DNA of 64,000 bases from positions 45,807-109,806 of the forward strand of contig JBBDNB010000026.1 in NCBI GenBank assembly GCA_040877935.1, read 5' to 3'. The position numbers and the translations under genes are program-made. Position 1 is the first letter of the stretch; each line of letters opens with the position of its first letter. The stretch comes from Chitinophagales bacterium (GTDB lineage: Bacteria > Bacteroidota > Bacteroidia > Chitinophagales > CAIOSU01). The notes beneath the pieces are model-generated. The model had not been told where the DNA came from, searched no databases, and saw only the letters and a list, made by a program, of their open reading frames with translations. Of this stretch, positions 1 through 9,694 are shown piece by piece.

Positions 1-1158
1 CAGGGTATCGGAATAATCGATCAATCCGTCCCCATCGCAGTCTGCATGTTTATAGTTAACATCATTATAAAAAGTATCTATCCAATTTTCCGATTCTTGG
101 GCTTCCCAATTTAATGATGCACTTGCTCTAATTTGCCCGGTTGAACCAAAAGCAATACCCAAGCCCAGAACATCAAAATTATTAGCGACACCATCATAAT
201 TTATATCACCAGGCCAAACACAAGAACATTCACCACCACTAGGGTCTGGAATAGAACATGAACTAGAATCTGATACAGTAATTGTTAAAGTACTGGCATT
301 AGAATCTATCCGATTTCCACATAAATCAAATATATTTCTTGGTATAATCTGGTAGGTATTATTGGAAGTCAAAGGTGGGTTAAAAACCAGCATTACTTGA
401 GATATCAAATCATCAGATTGACAATTTTGAGGAATAGCATCTTCAATTGAAACTGTTGTTCCTCCAACAATCCTGAAATTATAAACTTCTACCAAATCAC
501 AATCGATACGTTCATTGAATGAAACAAGAATACTATCATTTATCTGGCAACCCACTCCTTGAGAAACAGCAACCATTTCTGGTCTTGAGGTATCTGAAAT
601 ACTTGCTGTACTCGAAGAAAAATCTAATGTATACCCAACTGTACCGCTTGAAAATTTATCAATAACTAAAAAAAATGTTTCTCCTGCCAATGCATTAATT
701 GGAGCTGAAAATGGTGCGGCAGATGGACTTGATGAAAAATTCGAATACCCTGCACGCAGACCCGTAGTATCTTGTGAAACAGCCGAAAAATTACATCTTA
801 AATCTTGTATGACTCCAGAAGCAATCCCATTACAAATAATACCATCATTAGGAGATTGAAAAACAGCAAAATCATAATCAGCTGGGCTATCTGGTATAAT
901 ATCAAATAAAAGTTGGCCACTACTTTGAATATCTATTCTAAACCACATAGAATTTGTCTCCCCATTGTCTAAGCATCCTGAATAATTTATTGTAAGATCA
1001 TTGACAAAACCTTGCCCAATATTAGGGCTTGAAACATAATATATATCTGAGCAAATAGTTATCGCTCCCTCACAATCTGAGGTGCTTGATTGAGAATATA
1101 CCCAATATGGCATTAGGCTTAGGATCGTAATTAACATCAATTTTGAATTCTTTTTCAT
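1..1158 (-). CDS. secreted dockerin-like protein, C-terminus beyond window edge
   Basis: The frame is open from the ATG at 1158 to the left edge (386 codons, no stop), so the protein is partial. A signal peptide is visible (MKKNSKLMLI to WVYSQ, about residues 1-23). Residues ~28-200 form a Cys-bearing beta-sandwich-like module (CEGAITICSD, DYDFAVF, GYTLDF). An Ig-like stretch follows (PEMVAVSQGVG to FDLCGNRID). Then come two calcium-loop motifs, GDINYDGVANNFD and DCDGDGLIDYSD, of the dockerin/thrombospondin-3 type, separated by a W-rich linker. In this phylum such proteins usually end in a T9SS sorting domain, which would lie outside the window. It is probably a cell-surface or secreted adhesin-like protein; the exact role is unknown. 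Confidence 0.8.
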   Translation of the reverse strand, partial: MKKNSKLMLITILSLMPYWVYSQSSTSDCEGAITICSDIYYVSSPNIGQGFVNDLTINYSGCLDNGETNSMWFRIDIQSSGQLLFDIIPDSPADYDFAVFQSPNDGIICNGIASGVIQDLRCNFSAVSQDTTGLRAGYSNFSSSPSAAPFSAPINALAGETFFLVIDKFSSGTVGYTLDFSSSTASISDTSRPEMVAVSQGVGCQINDSILVSFNERIDCDLVEVYNFRIVGGTTVSIEDAIPQNCQSDDLISQVMLVFNPPLTSNNTYQIIPRNIFDLCGNRIDSNASTLTITVSDSSSCSIPDPSGGECSCVWPGDINYDGVANNFDVLGLGIAFGSTGQIRASASLNWEAQESENWIDTFYNDVNYKHADCDGDGLIDYSDTL

Positions 1159-1450
1159 AGCACAGTAATTTTATCTATTCGCTTAAAGACTTTTTCACAG
1201 CTATGAAAGTAAATGCTTATTTGCTTAGAAAAAAGCACGTTTTTTGGTACTTTTCGGGTAATAAAATTGAGTTAAATTAGTATTAAATAGTTTAAATTAC
1301 TGTAAATCAATGAATTAATAAATTTTTAGAAAACATTTTTTACTTGAAATGAAATTTTTAATGGAACGCAGGTGGAGCAGATGAAAAATGATATAAACAA
1401 AAATATCTGCGAAAATCCGCTTTATTAGCATCATCAGCGTTCAAACCACC

Positions 1451-2909
1451 ATGCAGCAAAGCAAACTCATAGTCCACCTCAAAGCATTGTCCCGGCCGGA
1501 ACTCAACCGGCTGCGGGATTTTGTGCATTCGCCCTATTACAACAAGCACCCCAAAGTCAGGGCACTGATGGATTTGCTTTTTGAACTTCACCCTGATTTT
1601 AAAGCAGAGCCGCTCGACAGGAAAAAGGTGTTTAAAAAGCTTTTTCCAAAACAGAAGTTTGAGGAACAAAAACTCTCCCACCTGATGAATTACCTGCTAA
1701 AACTGATGGAGCAATTTTTGGCCACAGAAGCTTTTGAAGCAGATGATTTTCTAAGGGAGTACCTCGCTGTGCAGGAATTGAAAACAAAAGTGCCGGGTAA
1801 AATATACGAGCGCAAATTGCAGCAAATGCTTAAAAACCTAGACAAAAATGACCAACACAGTGCCGATTATTTTCTTTATAAAGGCAAGGCCGAAGCCGAG
1901 CTGGATGAGTTTTATATCAACCGGAAAAAGCGAACAAAAGCCAATTTCCTTCAGAAAAAATCCGACAGCTTGGATCATTTCTTTTTGGCCACCAAGCTAC
2001 AATACTACTGCGATATGCTCAACCGCAGCAATGTGCTGAATATTGAATACGACTATCCGCTGCTCGATGCACTGTTGCAACTCATAGCTTCCAATCAGGA
2101 AAAATACCTCGGCATACCGCTTATCAGTATTTATTACCGCATACTCAAAACCCTTTACGAGCCGGATGCAGAGCAGCATTTCAGTGCCTTGAAAAATAAC
2201 CTGCTGCAGTTTAGCAGCGAATTTCCCCATCAGGAAGCCAAGGCCATGTACGATTATGCGCAAAATTATTGCATCAAGCGCATCAATCAGGGGGATTCCA
2301 AATATCTAAGGGAATTGCTTGACCTCTATCAACTGATGCTGGAAAAAGAACTGAAAGGGGCTGTTTCCACCTTCTGATTTTAAAAACATTGTGACCATTG
2401 CCTGCCGCCTGAACGAATTTGAATGGACGGAAAGTTTCATTCACCGCTACAAAAACAAGTTGGATGAAAAAATCAGGGAAGATGTGTTCCAATATAACCT
2501 GGCCGCATTTTATTACGAAAAAAATGATTTCGAGAAAGCCCTGCAATTGCTACACACTGTACAATTTACCGATACCTATTTCGCCCTGGGTGCCCGCTCT
2601 ATGCTGATGAAAATCTATTTTGAAATGGAAGAGGACGATGCCCTGGATGCGCATTTTCACGCATTTAAGATTTACCTGCTGCGGAATAAAGTGATTTCTG
2701 CTTATCAGCGCAAGGTACATTTGAATTTCATTCGCTTTACAAAGCGCTGCTATCAGCTTAGGAATTTGAGCTACACCGATAGAAAAACACAAATCCAACA
2801 AAAAACCCGAAAGCTTTTAAAGCAAATTCAAAAAACAAAAAATATCACCAATAGAGATTGGTTGGTGAAACAATTAGTTGAGCCAACAAACTTAGTTAGG
2901 GCTTTTTGA
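1451..2909 (+). pseudogene. conserved hypothetical protein split by a +1 frameshift
   Basis: Two adjacent frames together make one protein of about 485 residues. The first runs from ATG 1451 to the TGA at 2375-2377. The second is open from 2355 to 2909, with its first start-like codon GTG 2391. The join lies in a GGGG run at 2357-2360: dropping one G changes the read-through from KGAVSTF-stop to KGLFPPSDFKNIVTIACRL and continues in the second frame. The protein is helical and TPR-like (YNLAAFYYEKNDFEKALQLL), starts MQQSKLIVHLKALSRPELNR, and has no signal peptide. I recognise it only as a Bacteroidota protein of unknown function. The cause is either a real inactivating insertion or an assembly error in a homopolymer; the sequence alone cannot decide. 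Confidence 0.75.
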
Positions 2910-2916
2910 GGAAGCC

Positions 2917-4707
2917 CTAGTTAATGATTAACTTATTAATTGAGATGCCGGCAATCGTGTAAACCTCAATCAGATAAATTCCGGCTTTAATATCCAGGTT
3001 TAACTGGTATTTTGAAGTATTAAGTCCTTGAACATTCATTAGCTGCTTTCCACTTATACTGGTTATGCTTACCCTTTGAATGTTTTCTCTACCAGCATCT
3101 ATTATGATCTGGTTTTCAGCAGGATTAGGGTAAATGAGCATATTGGCATTCACGCCCTTAGCTTCATTGATATTGACAAAATTAATGTTTGTACAGTTAG
3201 AAATATTAAAACAAGCATTTTCCTCAACTTCTACCGCATAACTTCCATTTTCCGTAGCAGTGTAGAATTGACCTGTAGCCCCTGCTATAGGGCTATTCCC
3301 ATTATCACAATCAATCCACTGATAGTTTAATCCGGCCGGAGTTGCAGTTAAAGTTGTATTTGAAACACTTACAGATACGGAAGGGGCAACACAAACTTTT
3401 CTGCATGCAGAAGTATCAGCGCACTGGTCAGACACAATAACTGCATAATTGCCAGTTGCTGAGGGAGTATATGAAGAACTATTGGCTCCAGGAATAGGTG
3501 AGTTACCGTTATTGCAATCAAGCCATTGATAACTCACATTAGAAGCGTTACTGCTAAGAGTTCCGCTATTAACAGTGACTGAGGTGTCCAAATTACATTC
3601 AGTATAAAACATTGCTATTCTATTTGCTGGAGTACCATTTGCCTCAGTAAATTCACCCCCAACAATTAGTCGGTCACAATCATCTACAACAAGAGCTTGA
3701 ACCGAAGCATTCACCCCCATACCTACAGCCGACCAGGATGAACCATCCCATTTGGCCAAATTGTTCACGAATATACCTCCTGCCATACTAAAATCTCCGC
3801 CAGCATATAGATTTCCCTGGGAGTCAAAGGCCAGGGCAAAACAATCACCATTCAAACCAGAACCCAAAGCTGACCATGTTGTGCCATTCCATATAGCCAC
3901 ATGGTTTGCAGAGACGCTTCCCGCTGTTGTGAAATAGCCTCCTGCATATAAATCACCATTTGAAGAGAAAACAAGTGTTTCAGCACCGCCAGGTAATCCT
4001 CCACCAACAGCCGACCAGGATGAACCATTCCATTTAGCAAAATTATTAACAGCTATTCCATCTGCTTCATCAAAACCTCCACTGGCATATAAATCACCAT
4101 TAGAATCAGTTACTAATGCTGTTATAATCCCTACAGCTCCTCCACCTTGTGAATTACTTCTCGTTAAGCCATCTCCTAATGCAGAAATAGTTTGAGAATT
4201 TGTATTCCATTCAAATACCCCTTCATAAGAAATTATGCCATTGTTAAAAAAAGAATTAGTTGTATGACCAACATAGACACTGGAATTGTGTATTGCAATT
4301 GAATAGGAAGTTATATTTGATCCAATAAGCTTAGACCATATATTTCCATCCCATTTTTGTAATAAATCTGCGCTACTATTATTACCTACGGCAAATAAAT
4401 CTCCTCCTATAGATTTCAAACCGAATATTCTACCTCCTGTACTACCTGCACCAAAAGGCGTTCCAACCTGGATCCAGGTATTACCATTCCATTGAACAAC
4501 TTTCTCAGTTAACTGCCCACCAGCAAATAAATCTCCTTGCGCATTTATATGTAAAGAGTAACTGCCATCGTTAAATCCATTCCCAATTTGTTCTGCTGTC
4601 CAATTATTATTTTGCGGAATAGGACACTGAGCTTGTATGGACTTTTTCAAAAATACTCCAGCTAAAGGAAGGAGAATAAAAATTAAATACCTCATAATTA
4701 AATACAT
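2917..4707 (-). CDS. T9SS sorting-domain protein with propeller-like repeats
   Basis: This is a secreted protein. The signal peptide is near the start (MRYLIFILLPLAGVFL to SIQAQ); the Met at 4695 is an equally good start. Residues ~40-370 hold about seven repeats of the form W-N/D-G-x-x-W-S-A-x-G-x-G and D-x-x-G-x-L-Y-A-G-G-x-F, which suggests a beta-propeller. Two short Ig-like segments follow (YQWLDCNNGNSPIPGA and YQWIDCDNGNSPIAGA), and the C-terminal ~75 residues are a type A T9SS sorting domain (YPNPAENQIII, GKQLMNV, AGIYLIEVYT). The protein is therefore expected to be exported and anchored or released by T9SS. It lies 13 nt downstream of the metallopeptidase lipoprotein gene and may be co-transcribed with it. 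Ligand and function are unknown. Confidence 0.88.
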   Translation of the reverse strand: MYLIMRYLIFILLPLAGVFLKKSIQAQCPIPQNNNWTAEQIGNGFNDGSYSLHINAQGDLFAGGQLTEKVVQWNGNTWIQVGTPFGAGSTGGRIFGLKSIGGDLFAVGNNSSADLLQKWDGNIWSKLIGSNITSYSIAIHNSSVYVGHTTNSFFNNGIISYEGVFEWNTNSQTISALGDGLTRSNSQGGGAVGIITALVTDSNGDLYASGGFDEADGIAVNNFAKWNGSSWSAVGGGLPGGAETLVFSSNGDLYAGGYFTTAGSVSANHVAIWNGTTWSALGSGLNGDCFALAFDSQGNLYAGGDFSMAGGIFVNNLAKWDGSSWSAVGMGVNASVQALVVDDCDRLIVGGEFTEANGTPANRIAMFYTECNLDTSVTVNSGTLSSNASNVSYQWLDCNNGNSPIPGANSSSYTPSATGNYAVIVSDQCADTSACRKVCVAPSVSVSVSNTTLTATPAGLNYQWIDCDNGNSPIAGATGQFYTATENGSYAVEVEENACFNISNCTNINFVNINEAKGVNANMLIYPNPAENQIIIDAGRENIQRVSITSISGKQLMNVQGLNTSKYQLNLDIKAGIYLIEVYTIAGISINKLIIN

Positions 4708-4720
4708 TTTAAATTAAACA

Positions 4721-6157
4721 TCACTCTTTAATACACCTACAGGAAGTGCCTTTTTTCTTGTTATGGGTCTGGCTATTTAAAAAATCTCCATTGGACCAAA
4801 GGTTGTAAGTCTTTGCTTCAGTAGCACTTTCCTCAAAATTGGTAAAAAACATATTGGCATGTCCTTTTCCTGTAAAATGTCCGTCATCTTCCCTGATTCC
4901 GGAAGGCACTGCATTAAAACCGGTGCTGTTCGTTGCACCATCGTTTGGCGCATCCCATAAGCTTCTGCTTTTTAAGGGACCTCCTGTGGGTTCGTCTATC
5001 GATTGCAAATGAGTTTTCAAAGTTTGCCAGTCATCTGGTACTGGAACTCGCCATCCATCCGGGCAAATTCCTTTTAAATGGGTAATGGCAAACCAATTGT
5101 AAAGATTGCCGTAAGTCTGTTGGTTAGATATATCATTTCGATAATAGGCATAAGCTCCGCTATTGGTGCTGATCCACGCCAGAGAATCTGAAACATGATC
5201 AATGGGAGAGCCATCTTTATATTTCGTGGTTCTTAAGTTTTCAGCAATCCAGCATTGATTACCAATTCTAACTACCGGATAGGAATTACCATCGGCATCT
5301 GTTATGGTTGAAGGACAAGTGATGCTCTCATCCTCATATGGTATTACTTCATTACGTTGAATACAACCGGGAACATCAAAGCTACTGTTGAAGCGGGACG
5401 CGATAATATTATAGATCGTAGGATCATAATTTTGCAACTGTGCCCGTGTAATTATATCATTGCTATTTCCATCCCCTCCCGGAGGGCCAAAAGGAAAATG
5501 CACCTCATAATAAATCATAACACATTCTGCCAGATATTCCTCTTTATTTGTCATTGCATAGGTATTGTTCCAAAGCCCCTGTGACCTGGCATTATTGTAG
5601 GCACTGCTTAATTCGCTTTCAAAATCACTATCAAGCAAACGCAATCCTGAAATATCAACCATGTGGACCATTTCATGTACCATGATATTGTGGTTTGGAG
5701 AAGGGTTATCTTCTGCAAAACAAAGCAAGCCAGCAGCAGTTGACGCTCCTGCTCCTGGCATATCCCAATAGACACCTATTTCGGAAACTGTAGTATTTAT
5801 AAATTCCGGTAATTCCTGCGCTGTCTTACCAGGTCCAAAAAGGATATAATACTCCCCTCTTTCGATCAATTTGTTTTTTACTTCATCTAAACCCGTCAAC
5901 ATAAACTCAATGGTTTCATCGCCCACCCTTAATGCTTGTTCAGGCACGCCATCAGGAGCAATCACCGGTATTCCAGTACAATTGATATATTGCGTATATA
6001 AACTGGCATAATTAGCAGAGGCCGGCATGCTTCTCACAGAACAGCTCATTACTTCATTGTTGTCATTGGTTTGTGGTGCATCGGGGTCTTCAGGATCTTT
6101 TTCGCAAGCCGATAGAATAATCGAGATGGCGATAATTAAATAATGTAAATGCTTCAT
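4721..6157 (-). CDS. lipoprotein zinc metallopeptidase with C-terminal FISUMP domain
   Basis: A lipobox (LSAC, Cys18) marks a lipoprotein. Residues ~55-265 look like a zinc peptidase: HEMVH at 161-165 is an HExxH motif inside VHEMVHMVDISG, and NKEEYLAEC at ~204-212 offers a third, downstream acidic ligand. Residues ~283-478 match the FISUMP (Fibrobacter succinogenes major paralogous) domain: DADGNSYPVVRIGNQCWIAENL, GICPDGWRVPVPDDW, and a closing SCRCIKE. FISUMP domains occur widely in surface proteins of this phylum and may mediate binding or attachment. Family assignment of the peptidase part rests only on the motif. A likely -7 promoter box lies at 6178-6185. Confidence 0.75.
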   Translation of the reverse strand: MKHLHYLIIAISIILSACEKDPEDPDAPQTNDNNEVMSCSVRSMPASANYASLYTQYINCTGIPVIAPDGVPEQALRVGDETIEFMLTGLDEVKNKLIERGEYYILFGPGKTAQELPEFINTTVSEIGVYWDMPGAGASTAAGLLCFAEDNPSPNHNIMVHEMVHMVDISGLRLLDSDFESELSSAYNNARSQGLWNNTYAMTNKEEYLAECVMIYYEVHFPFGPPGGDGNSNDIITRAQLQNYDPTIYNIIASRFNSSFDVPGCIQRNEVIPYEDESITCPSTITDADGNSYPVVRIGNQCWIAENLRTTKYKDGSPIDHVSDSLAWISTNSGAYAYYRNDISNQQTYGNLYNWFAITHLKGICPDGWRVPVPDDWQTLKTHLQSIDEPTGGPLKSRSLWDAPNDGATNSTGFNAVPSGIREDDGHFTGKGHANMFFTNFEESATEAKTYNLWSNGDFLNSQTHNKKKGTSCRCIKE

Positions 6158-6177
6158 ATTAGATCAGTTTAGTTTTT

Positions 6178-6185
6178 CAAAACTA
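6178..6185 (-). promoter_or_regulatory. putative -7 promoter box of the metallopeptidase gene
   Basis: Minus-strand TAGTTTTG matches the Bacteroidota TAnnTTTG box and ends 20 nt before the start codon at 6157. Confidence 0.45.
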
Positions 6186-6199
6186 ATATCCTGGTGGGG

Positions 6200-7552
6200 T
6201 TACTGTGGCGTACCGTAAACCACAAAACTGAAACCCTGGTTGGTATCCGTTCCGCTGCCATTTCTGGTTCTTATCGTTATAGTTGTGCTGTTGGTTGGGT
6301 AGTAATTGATAAAACCATACACATTGGTATCCCACATGGTAGCGTTAAACACAATTGCTCCACTGGCAGGGTTATCAAGCACTAAGGTGTATCTGCCTGT
6401 AGCTGTTCGGGTCATGCTTGCTACACCATAAGAATTACTACCTAGATTCCCAAGGTAATCAGCAAAGCCATAAGCAATTGGAGTAGAGTTTCCATAGACT
6501 GTTCTTGGTTGTGGGTTAGTGGTGTTTTGCTGAATTTTCACCGCTCCATTTACATCTAGTTTTTCCTGAGGATTACTTATACTAAGGCCAACATTTCCAC
6601 TTTTTAAAATAGTGATTGCATCCTGTCTGCTATTTGAGTTTGCCCCTACTCCTACAGCAAATATTCTATCTGTATTATTTCCCTGTGGAGAATATTCAGT
6701 GGCATACTGACCAATTACAACCTCATTATTTGAAACTGCGCTGTTGCCTATACCAGCTACAAAAGACTGGGTCCCAGAAGCAACATTATCTCTACCCGCA
6801 GCAAAAGATTGATTCCCTGAAGCAGTATTCCCTCTATTAATTGAAAAGGATTGGCCTCCGGTAGCATTATTTTGAAAGCCCATAGAAATGGAGTGGTTGG
6901 CCGTGGCATTACAGAATCTTCCAGCAGCAAATGAACCATAGCCAGAAACTGTATCATCTAATCCTACCGCTACTGAAGATCCTCCTGTAACAACATTAGA
7001 GCTTGAGCCTAAACTTGATTGTCCATTGACTTCAAACTTATGAAAAGGAGCAGCTGTGCCTATGCCCACATTTCCAGCATTCGTATTGTAAATATCATTC
7101 CCAAAAAGCGTCCAGGGCGAATTACTTCCCAAAACTACTTTGGCAGTATCAGAATACTTTGCATGCATGGCATAAGGCACACTCATAAATTTGGTGGTGC
7201 CCATATCCTGAAAACCATTACCGGTATTCACTTCTACCTGTAAATAATATTCGTGATTGCTCCAGTCGATAGTCGAAAATAATCCACTCAGAGCAGTTCC
7301 TTCGCCAATTACTACATTTACTAATCCGTAATCATTGGTGGTTTTGCTAAAGCTTTCCTGGTAAACAGTAATTCCTGTAGGCAGATCTTCTATGACAGTA
7401 AAGCGCAAATCTGCTGTAGCATTTTGCAAGATTTCACCACTTGCATTTCGAACCACTGCCTGGTAGTTCATTCCTTCAGGGCTTTGTGAAAAAAGGGTAT
7501 TGCTCAAGATTAATAGAGCGATGAGTAGGATAGACGACAAGAAGTTTTTCAT
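6200..7552 (-). CDS. secreted fibre-like protein with YadA-head-type repeats
   Basis: A signal peptide (to LFSQ, ~22 residues) is followed by a ~110-residue N-terminal module (PEGMNYQAVVRNASGEIL to SVPYAMHA) that is closely shared with the protein at 8177-9517. After NVGIGTAAP comes a run of short degenerate repeats (GSFAAGRFCNATANHSISMG, QSFAAGRDNVASGTQSFVAG), as in the head of trimeric adhesins. A second GNVGLSISNPQEKLDVNGAV segment precedes a C-terminal beta domain of ~100 residues ending VVYGTPQ. There is no T9SS sorting domain and no S74 domain. It is probably a trimeric surface fibre. Its neighbours on the same strand are a small T9SS protein and the S74 paralogue. Confidence 0.75.
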   Translation of the reverse strand: MKNFLSSILLIALLILSNTLFSQSPEGMNYQAVVRNASGEILQNATADLRFTVIEDLPTGITVYQESFSKTTNDYGLVNVVIGEGTALSGLFSTIDWSNHEYYLQVEVNTGNGFQDMGTTKFMSVPYAMHAKYSDTAKVVLGSNSPWTLFGNDIYNTNAGNVGIGTAAPFHKFEVNGQSSLGSSSNVVTGGSSVAVGLDDTVSGYGSFAAGRFCNATANHSISMGFQNNATGGQSFSINRGNTASGNQSFAAGRDNVASGTQSFVAGIGNSAVSNNEVVIGQYATEYSPQGNNTDRIFAVGVGANSNSRQDAITILKSGNVGLSISNPQEKLDVNGAVKIQQNTTNPQPRTVYGNSTPIAYGFADYLGNLGSNSYGVASMTRTATGRYTLVLDNPASGAIVFNATMWDTNVYGFINYYPTNSTTITIRTRNGSGTDTNQGFSFVVYGTPQ

Positions 7553-7602
7553 GATATTTTTATTTGGTTTTTAAAACATTGTATGATTGCTAAATAAATT
7601 TA

Positions 7603-8103
7603 TTAGTCGATTTTCTGAATCTTAATCGTTTTTGAAAACTGTCCCTTTTCATCGTCTATGCGAATGAAGTAGTTGCCTGCCGCATAAGCCGAAAGGTCAA
7701 TCTGCTGGCGACTATTGCCCAAAACAGTGATGTTTGATTTTGCTACTGGGTATTGTTTTCCCATTACATCAATTAAGCTGATTTGTAGTTCCAACTCTTT
7801 GTCCGCATTGAAATCCAGAATCACCATATTGGCCGTTGGGTTGGGATAGGCCTGCATGGAGAAACCAAACTCAGGTTCTTCAATGCCAACCGTATTGTCA
7901 GAAGCGGGTTGTTGAAAACCTTGCGTAAGAATAACTGAAGCTGATGTGCCTGTTGCAATAACTGTTTCCCCAATAGTGGAAGAAACTTGCAAATTGGCTG
8001 TTTCAGAATAGCTTCCACTGGATGCGATTACCTGTCTTTCCAGGCTTTGGGCAAATAATGCTACTGGTAAAAGAGCAATGAGTATTACTGTTATGTTTTT
8101 CAT
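7603..8103 (-). CDS. small T9SS type A sorting-domain protein
   Basis: 166 residues. The start is placed at ATG 8103, because it yields a clean signal peptide (MKNITVILIALLPVALFAQ); the longer reading from 8223 would overlap the upstream gene. A short N-terminal region (RQVIASSGSYSETANLQVSSTIGETVI, ILTQGFQQP) is typical of small secreted Bacteroidota proteins. The C-terminal ~75 residues are a T9SS sorting domain (YPNPTANMVILDF, ISLIDVMGKQY, AAGNYFIRI). Lying between the two fibre-like genes on the same strand, it probably belongs to the same surface-protein cluster. No catalytic motif is visible. Confidence 0.85.
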   Translation of the reverse strand: MKNITVILIALLPVALFAQSLERQVIASSGSYSETANLQVSSTIGETVIATGTSASVILTQGFQQPASDNTVGIEEPEFGFSMQAYPNPTANMVILDFNADKELELQISLIDVMGKQYPVAKSNITVLGNSRQQIDLSAYAAGNYFIRIDDEKGQFSKTIKIQKID

Positions 8104-8176
8104 GTTTGGTTTTTTTAAAGTAAGAAAGGCAGAACAAGCTGCATCATTACCGCTTGTTTTGCCTATTGTGAAAAGC

Positions 8177-9517
8177 TTATTTTTTTCCTTGAATATCCAT
8201 TCCCAATTGGGCTTTGATGGCATTTAAATCAGTCAGGAATTGCTGATTTGCTGCTTTTAATTTTTGGTTTTCTGCTTTTAAGGCTTCAATCTGTTCTTGT
8301 TGTTCCTGAACCGCTTTTACCAGAGGCACTGTGAATTCTGCATATCTCAGGCCTAAAATTTCTCCAGACTTATCTATCCCGCTAAAATTATATTTGGCTT
8401 CTTTAGCAGCAGCTTCAACTTCCTGTGCAATAAACCCGCTAAATTGAATTTTTTCAATGTCATATTTACCTTCCCATTGACCTGTCTCTTTAAGTCCCAT
8501 TAACTGCTCTTGTTTGTTTACATCGTAATTATAAGTTACAGGACGAAGTGCTTTGATGAAATCTAAGCCAATTACGGTTTCCTGAATATTGTCCTTCACC
8601 CTGCCATCACTAAAAGCGGTCCAGTTTACTTGCCCCCCTATGCTATTGTAGCTTCCTCCACCAATTCTTGCTTTGTTGCTGGCATCTACAGCTGTGAAAT
8701 TTCCTATTACAATAGAGTTACTTAAATTATTACTGGTTACACCTGCCAAATGGCCAATTGCAGTTATTCCATCTCCGGTTGTGTTGGTTTCCATAGCTCT
8801 TGTTCCAATTGCCGTATTTTGAGCACCTGTAGTATTTGATGCGTTAGCTCCTACTCCAAATGCTACATTATCATAACCGGTAGTATTAGCAGCCATTCCC
8901 CCATCCCCAACTACTGTATTTGTATTTCCTGTTTGTATGGCATTATTTCCAAAAACCAAACTATTGCCACCACTTCCTAAAGTTCTTCCGTTTATGGTAA
9001 TATTTCCAGAAGTAATCTCCCCTGCGACATGTAGTTTATTGTTTGGGCTTGTTGTGCCAATACCCACATTACCACTATTATTGCTGTAAATATTATTCCC
9101 TGATTTTTCCCAATATGTATTCCCTGCATGAATGGCGTAAGGCACGCTTAGTAATTGCTGTGCGCCTAAATCTTCAAAACCGTTTCCGGTATTAGCCTCT
9201 ACCTGTAAAAACTTATCGCCCGAAGTCCAGTCAACACTAGCCATAGAGCCAGATACTACTGTACCAGCACCTATCACATGATTCACTAAGCCAAATTGGT
9301 TGGGTGTAGCATTTGTAGTCTCCTGATATTCCACCGTACCTGTTGCAGAACCTGTACGGATGGTAAATTGCATTTCAACACTACCTGATGTAATCAAATC
9401 ACCAGATCCATTGCGAACTACAGCCTGATAATTAAAGCCCTCTGGTGCTTGAGCATAAATAAAAGTTGCAGCAAAAATCAATGCCACAGCGAACAATAAT
9501 TTCATTAGATTTTTCAT
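8177..9517 (-). CDS. secreted fibre-like protein with S74 intramolecular chaperone domain
   Basis: A signal peptide (to FIYAQ) is followed by the ~110-residue module shared with the 6200-7552 product (PEGFNYQAVVRNGSGDL to SVPYAIHA). Then NVGIGTTSPNNKLHVAGE and YadA-like repeats (NTTGAQNTAIGTRAMETNTTG) lead to a peptidase S74 chaperone domain from ~305: FSDGRVKDNIQE, LDFIKALRPVTYNYD, FSGFIAQEVEAAAKEA. The protein ends in a coiled coil (QEQQEQIEALKAENQKLKAA). In characterised S74 proteins this domain trimerises the fibre and then cuts itself off at the Ser of the SD-x-R-x-K motif, which is present here. The setting is not a prophage. Confidence 0.85.
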   Translation of the reverse strand: MKNLMKLLFAVALIFAATFIYAQAPEGFNYQAVVRNGSGDLITSGSVEMQFTIRTGSATGTVEYQETTNATPNQFGLVNHVIGAGTVVSGSMASVDWTSGDKFLQVEANTGNGFEDLGAQQLLSVPYAIHAGNTYWEKSGNNIYSNNSGNVGIGTTSPNNKLHVAGEITSGNITINGRTLGSGGNSLVFGNNAIQTGNTNTVVGDGGMAANTTGYDNVAFGVGANASNTTGAQNTAIGTRAMETNTTGDGITAIGHLAGVTSNNLSNSIVIGNFTAVDASNKARIGGGSYNSIGGQVNWTAFSDGRVKDNIQETVIGLDFIKALRPVTYNYDVNKQEQLMGLKETGQWEGKYDIEKIQFSGFIAQEVEAAAKEAKYNFSGIDKSGEILGLRYAEFTVPLVKAVQEQQEQIEALKAENQKLKAANQQFLTDLNAIKAQLGMDIQGKK

Positions 9518-9575
9518 GATAATTTTTTTAATGAATGAATGATGTAAAAATCAAAACATATTAGATGCAATACAA

Positions 9576-9591
9576 TAGTTGGATTCAATGA
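9576..9591. promoter_or_regulatory. putative operator copy A (TAGTTG-N4-CAATGA)
   Basis: Inverted repeat with one mismatch to the TCATTG-N4-CAATGA form seen at 9695 and 12931. The following bases resemble those after the 12931 copy (AAATCCG in both). It lies 59 nt upstream of the S74 fibre gene and may control it. Confidence 0.4.
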
Positions 9592-9694
9592 TTTTCAAAT
9601 CCGTAAATCTGACAAGCAAATTCAAAAAGTAACTCCTGCCTCCTGCTAACAGTGTGTTTTCAGATTTAATCAGTATTTTGAACACTTTATAGTA

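Noticed and set aside
2351..2391. Programmed +1 ribosomal frameshift in the 1451-2909 gene
   Set aside because: Only a GGGG homopolymer is present at the join; no slow codon, slippery site or pseudoknot supports programmed shifting. An insertion or sequencing error is simpler.
7603..8223. 206-residue version of the small T9SS protein starting at 8223
   Set aside because: The first 40 residues overlap the end of the S74 gene and hide a clean signal peptide that begins at 8103.
8177..9517. Prophage or phage-tail region, suggested by the S74 domain
   Set aside because: No other phage genes are nearby, and the protein has a signal peptide and a paralogue among secreted proteins.
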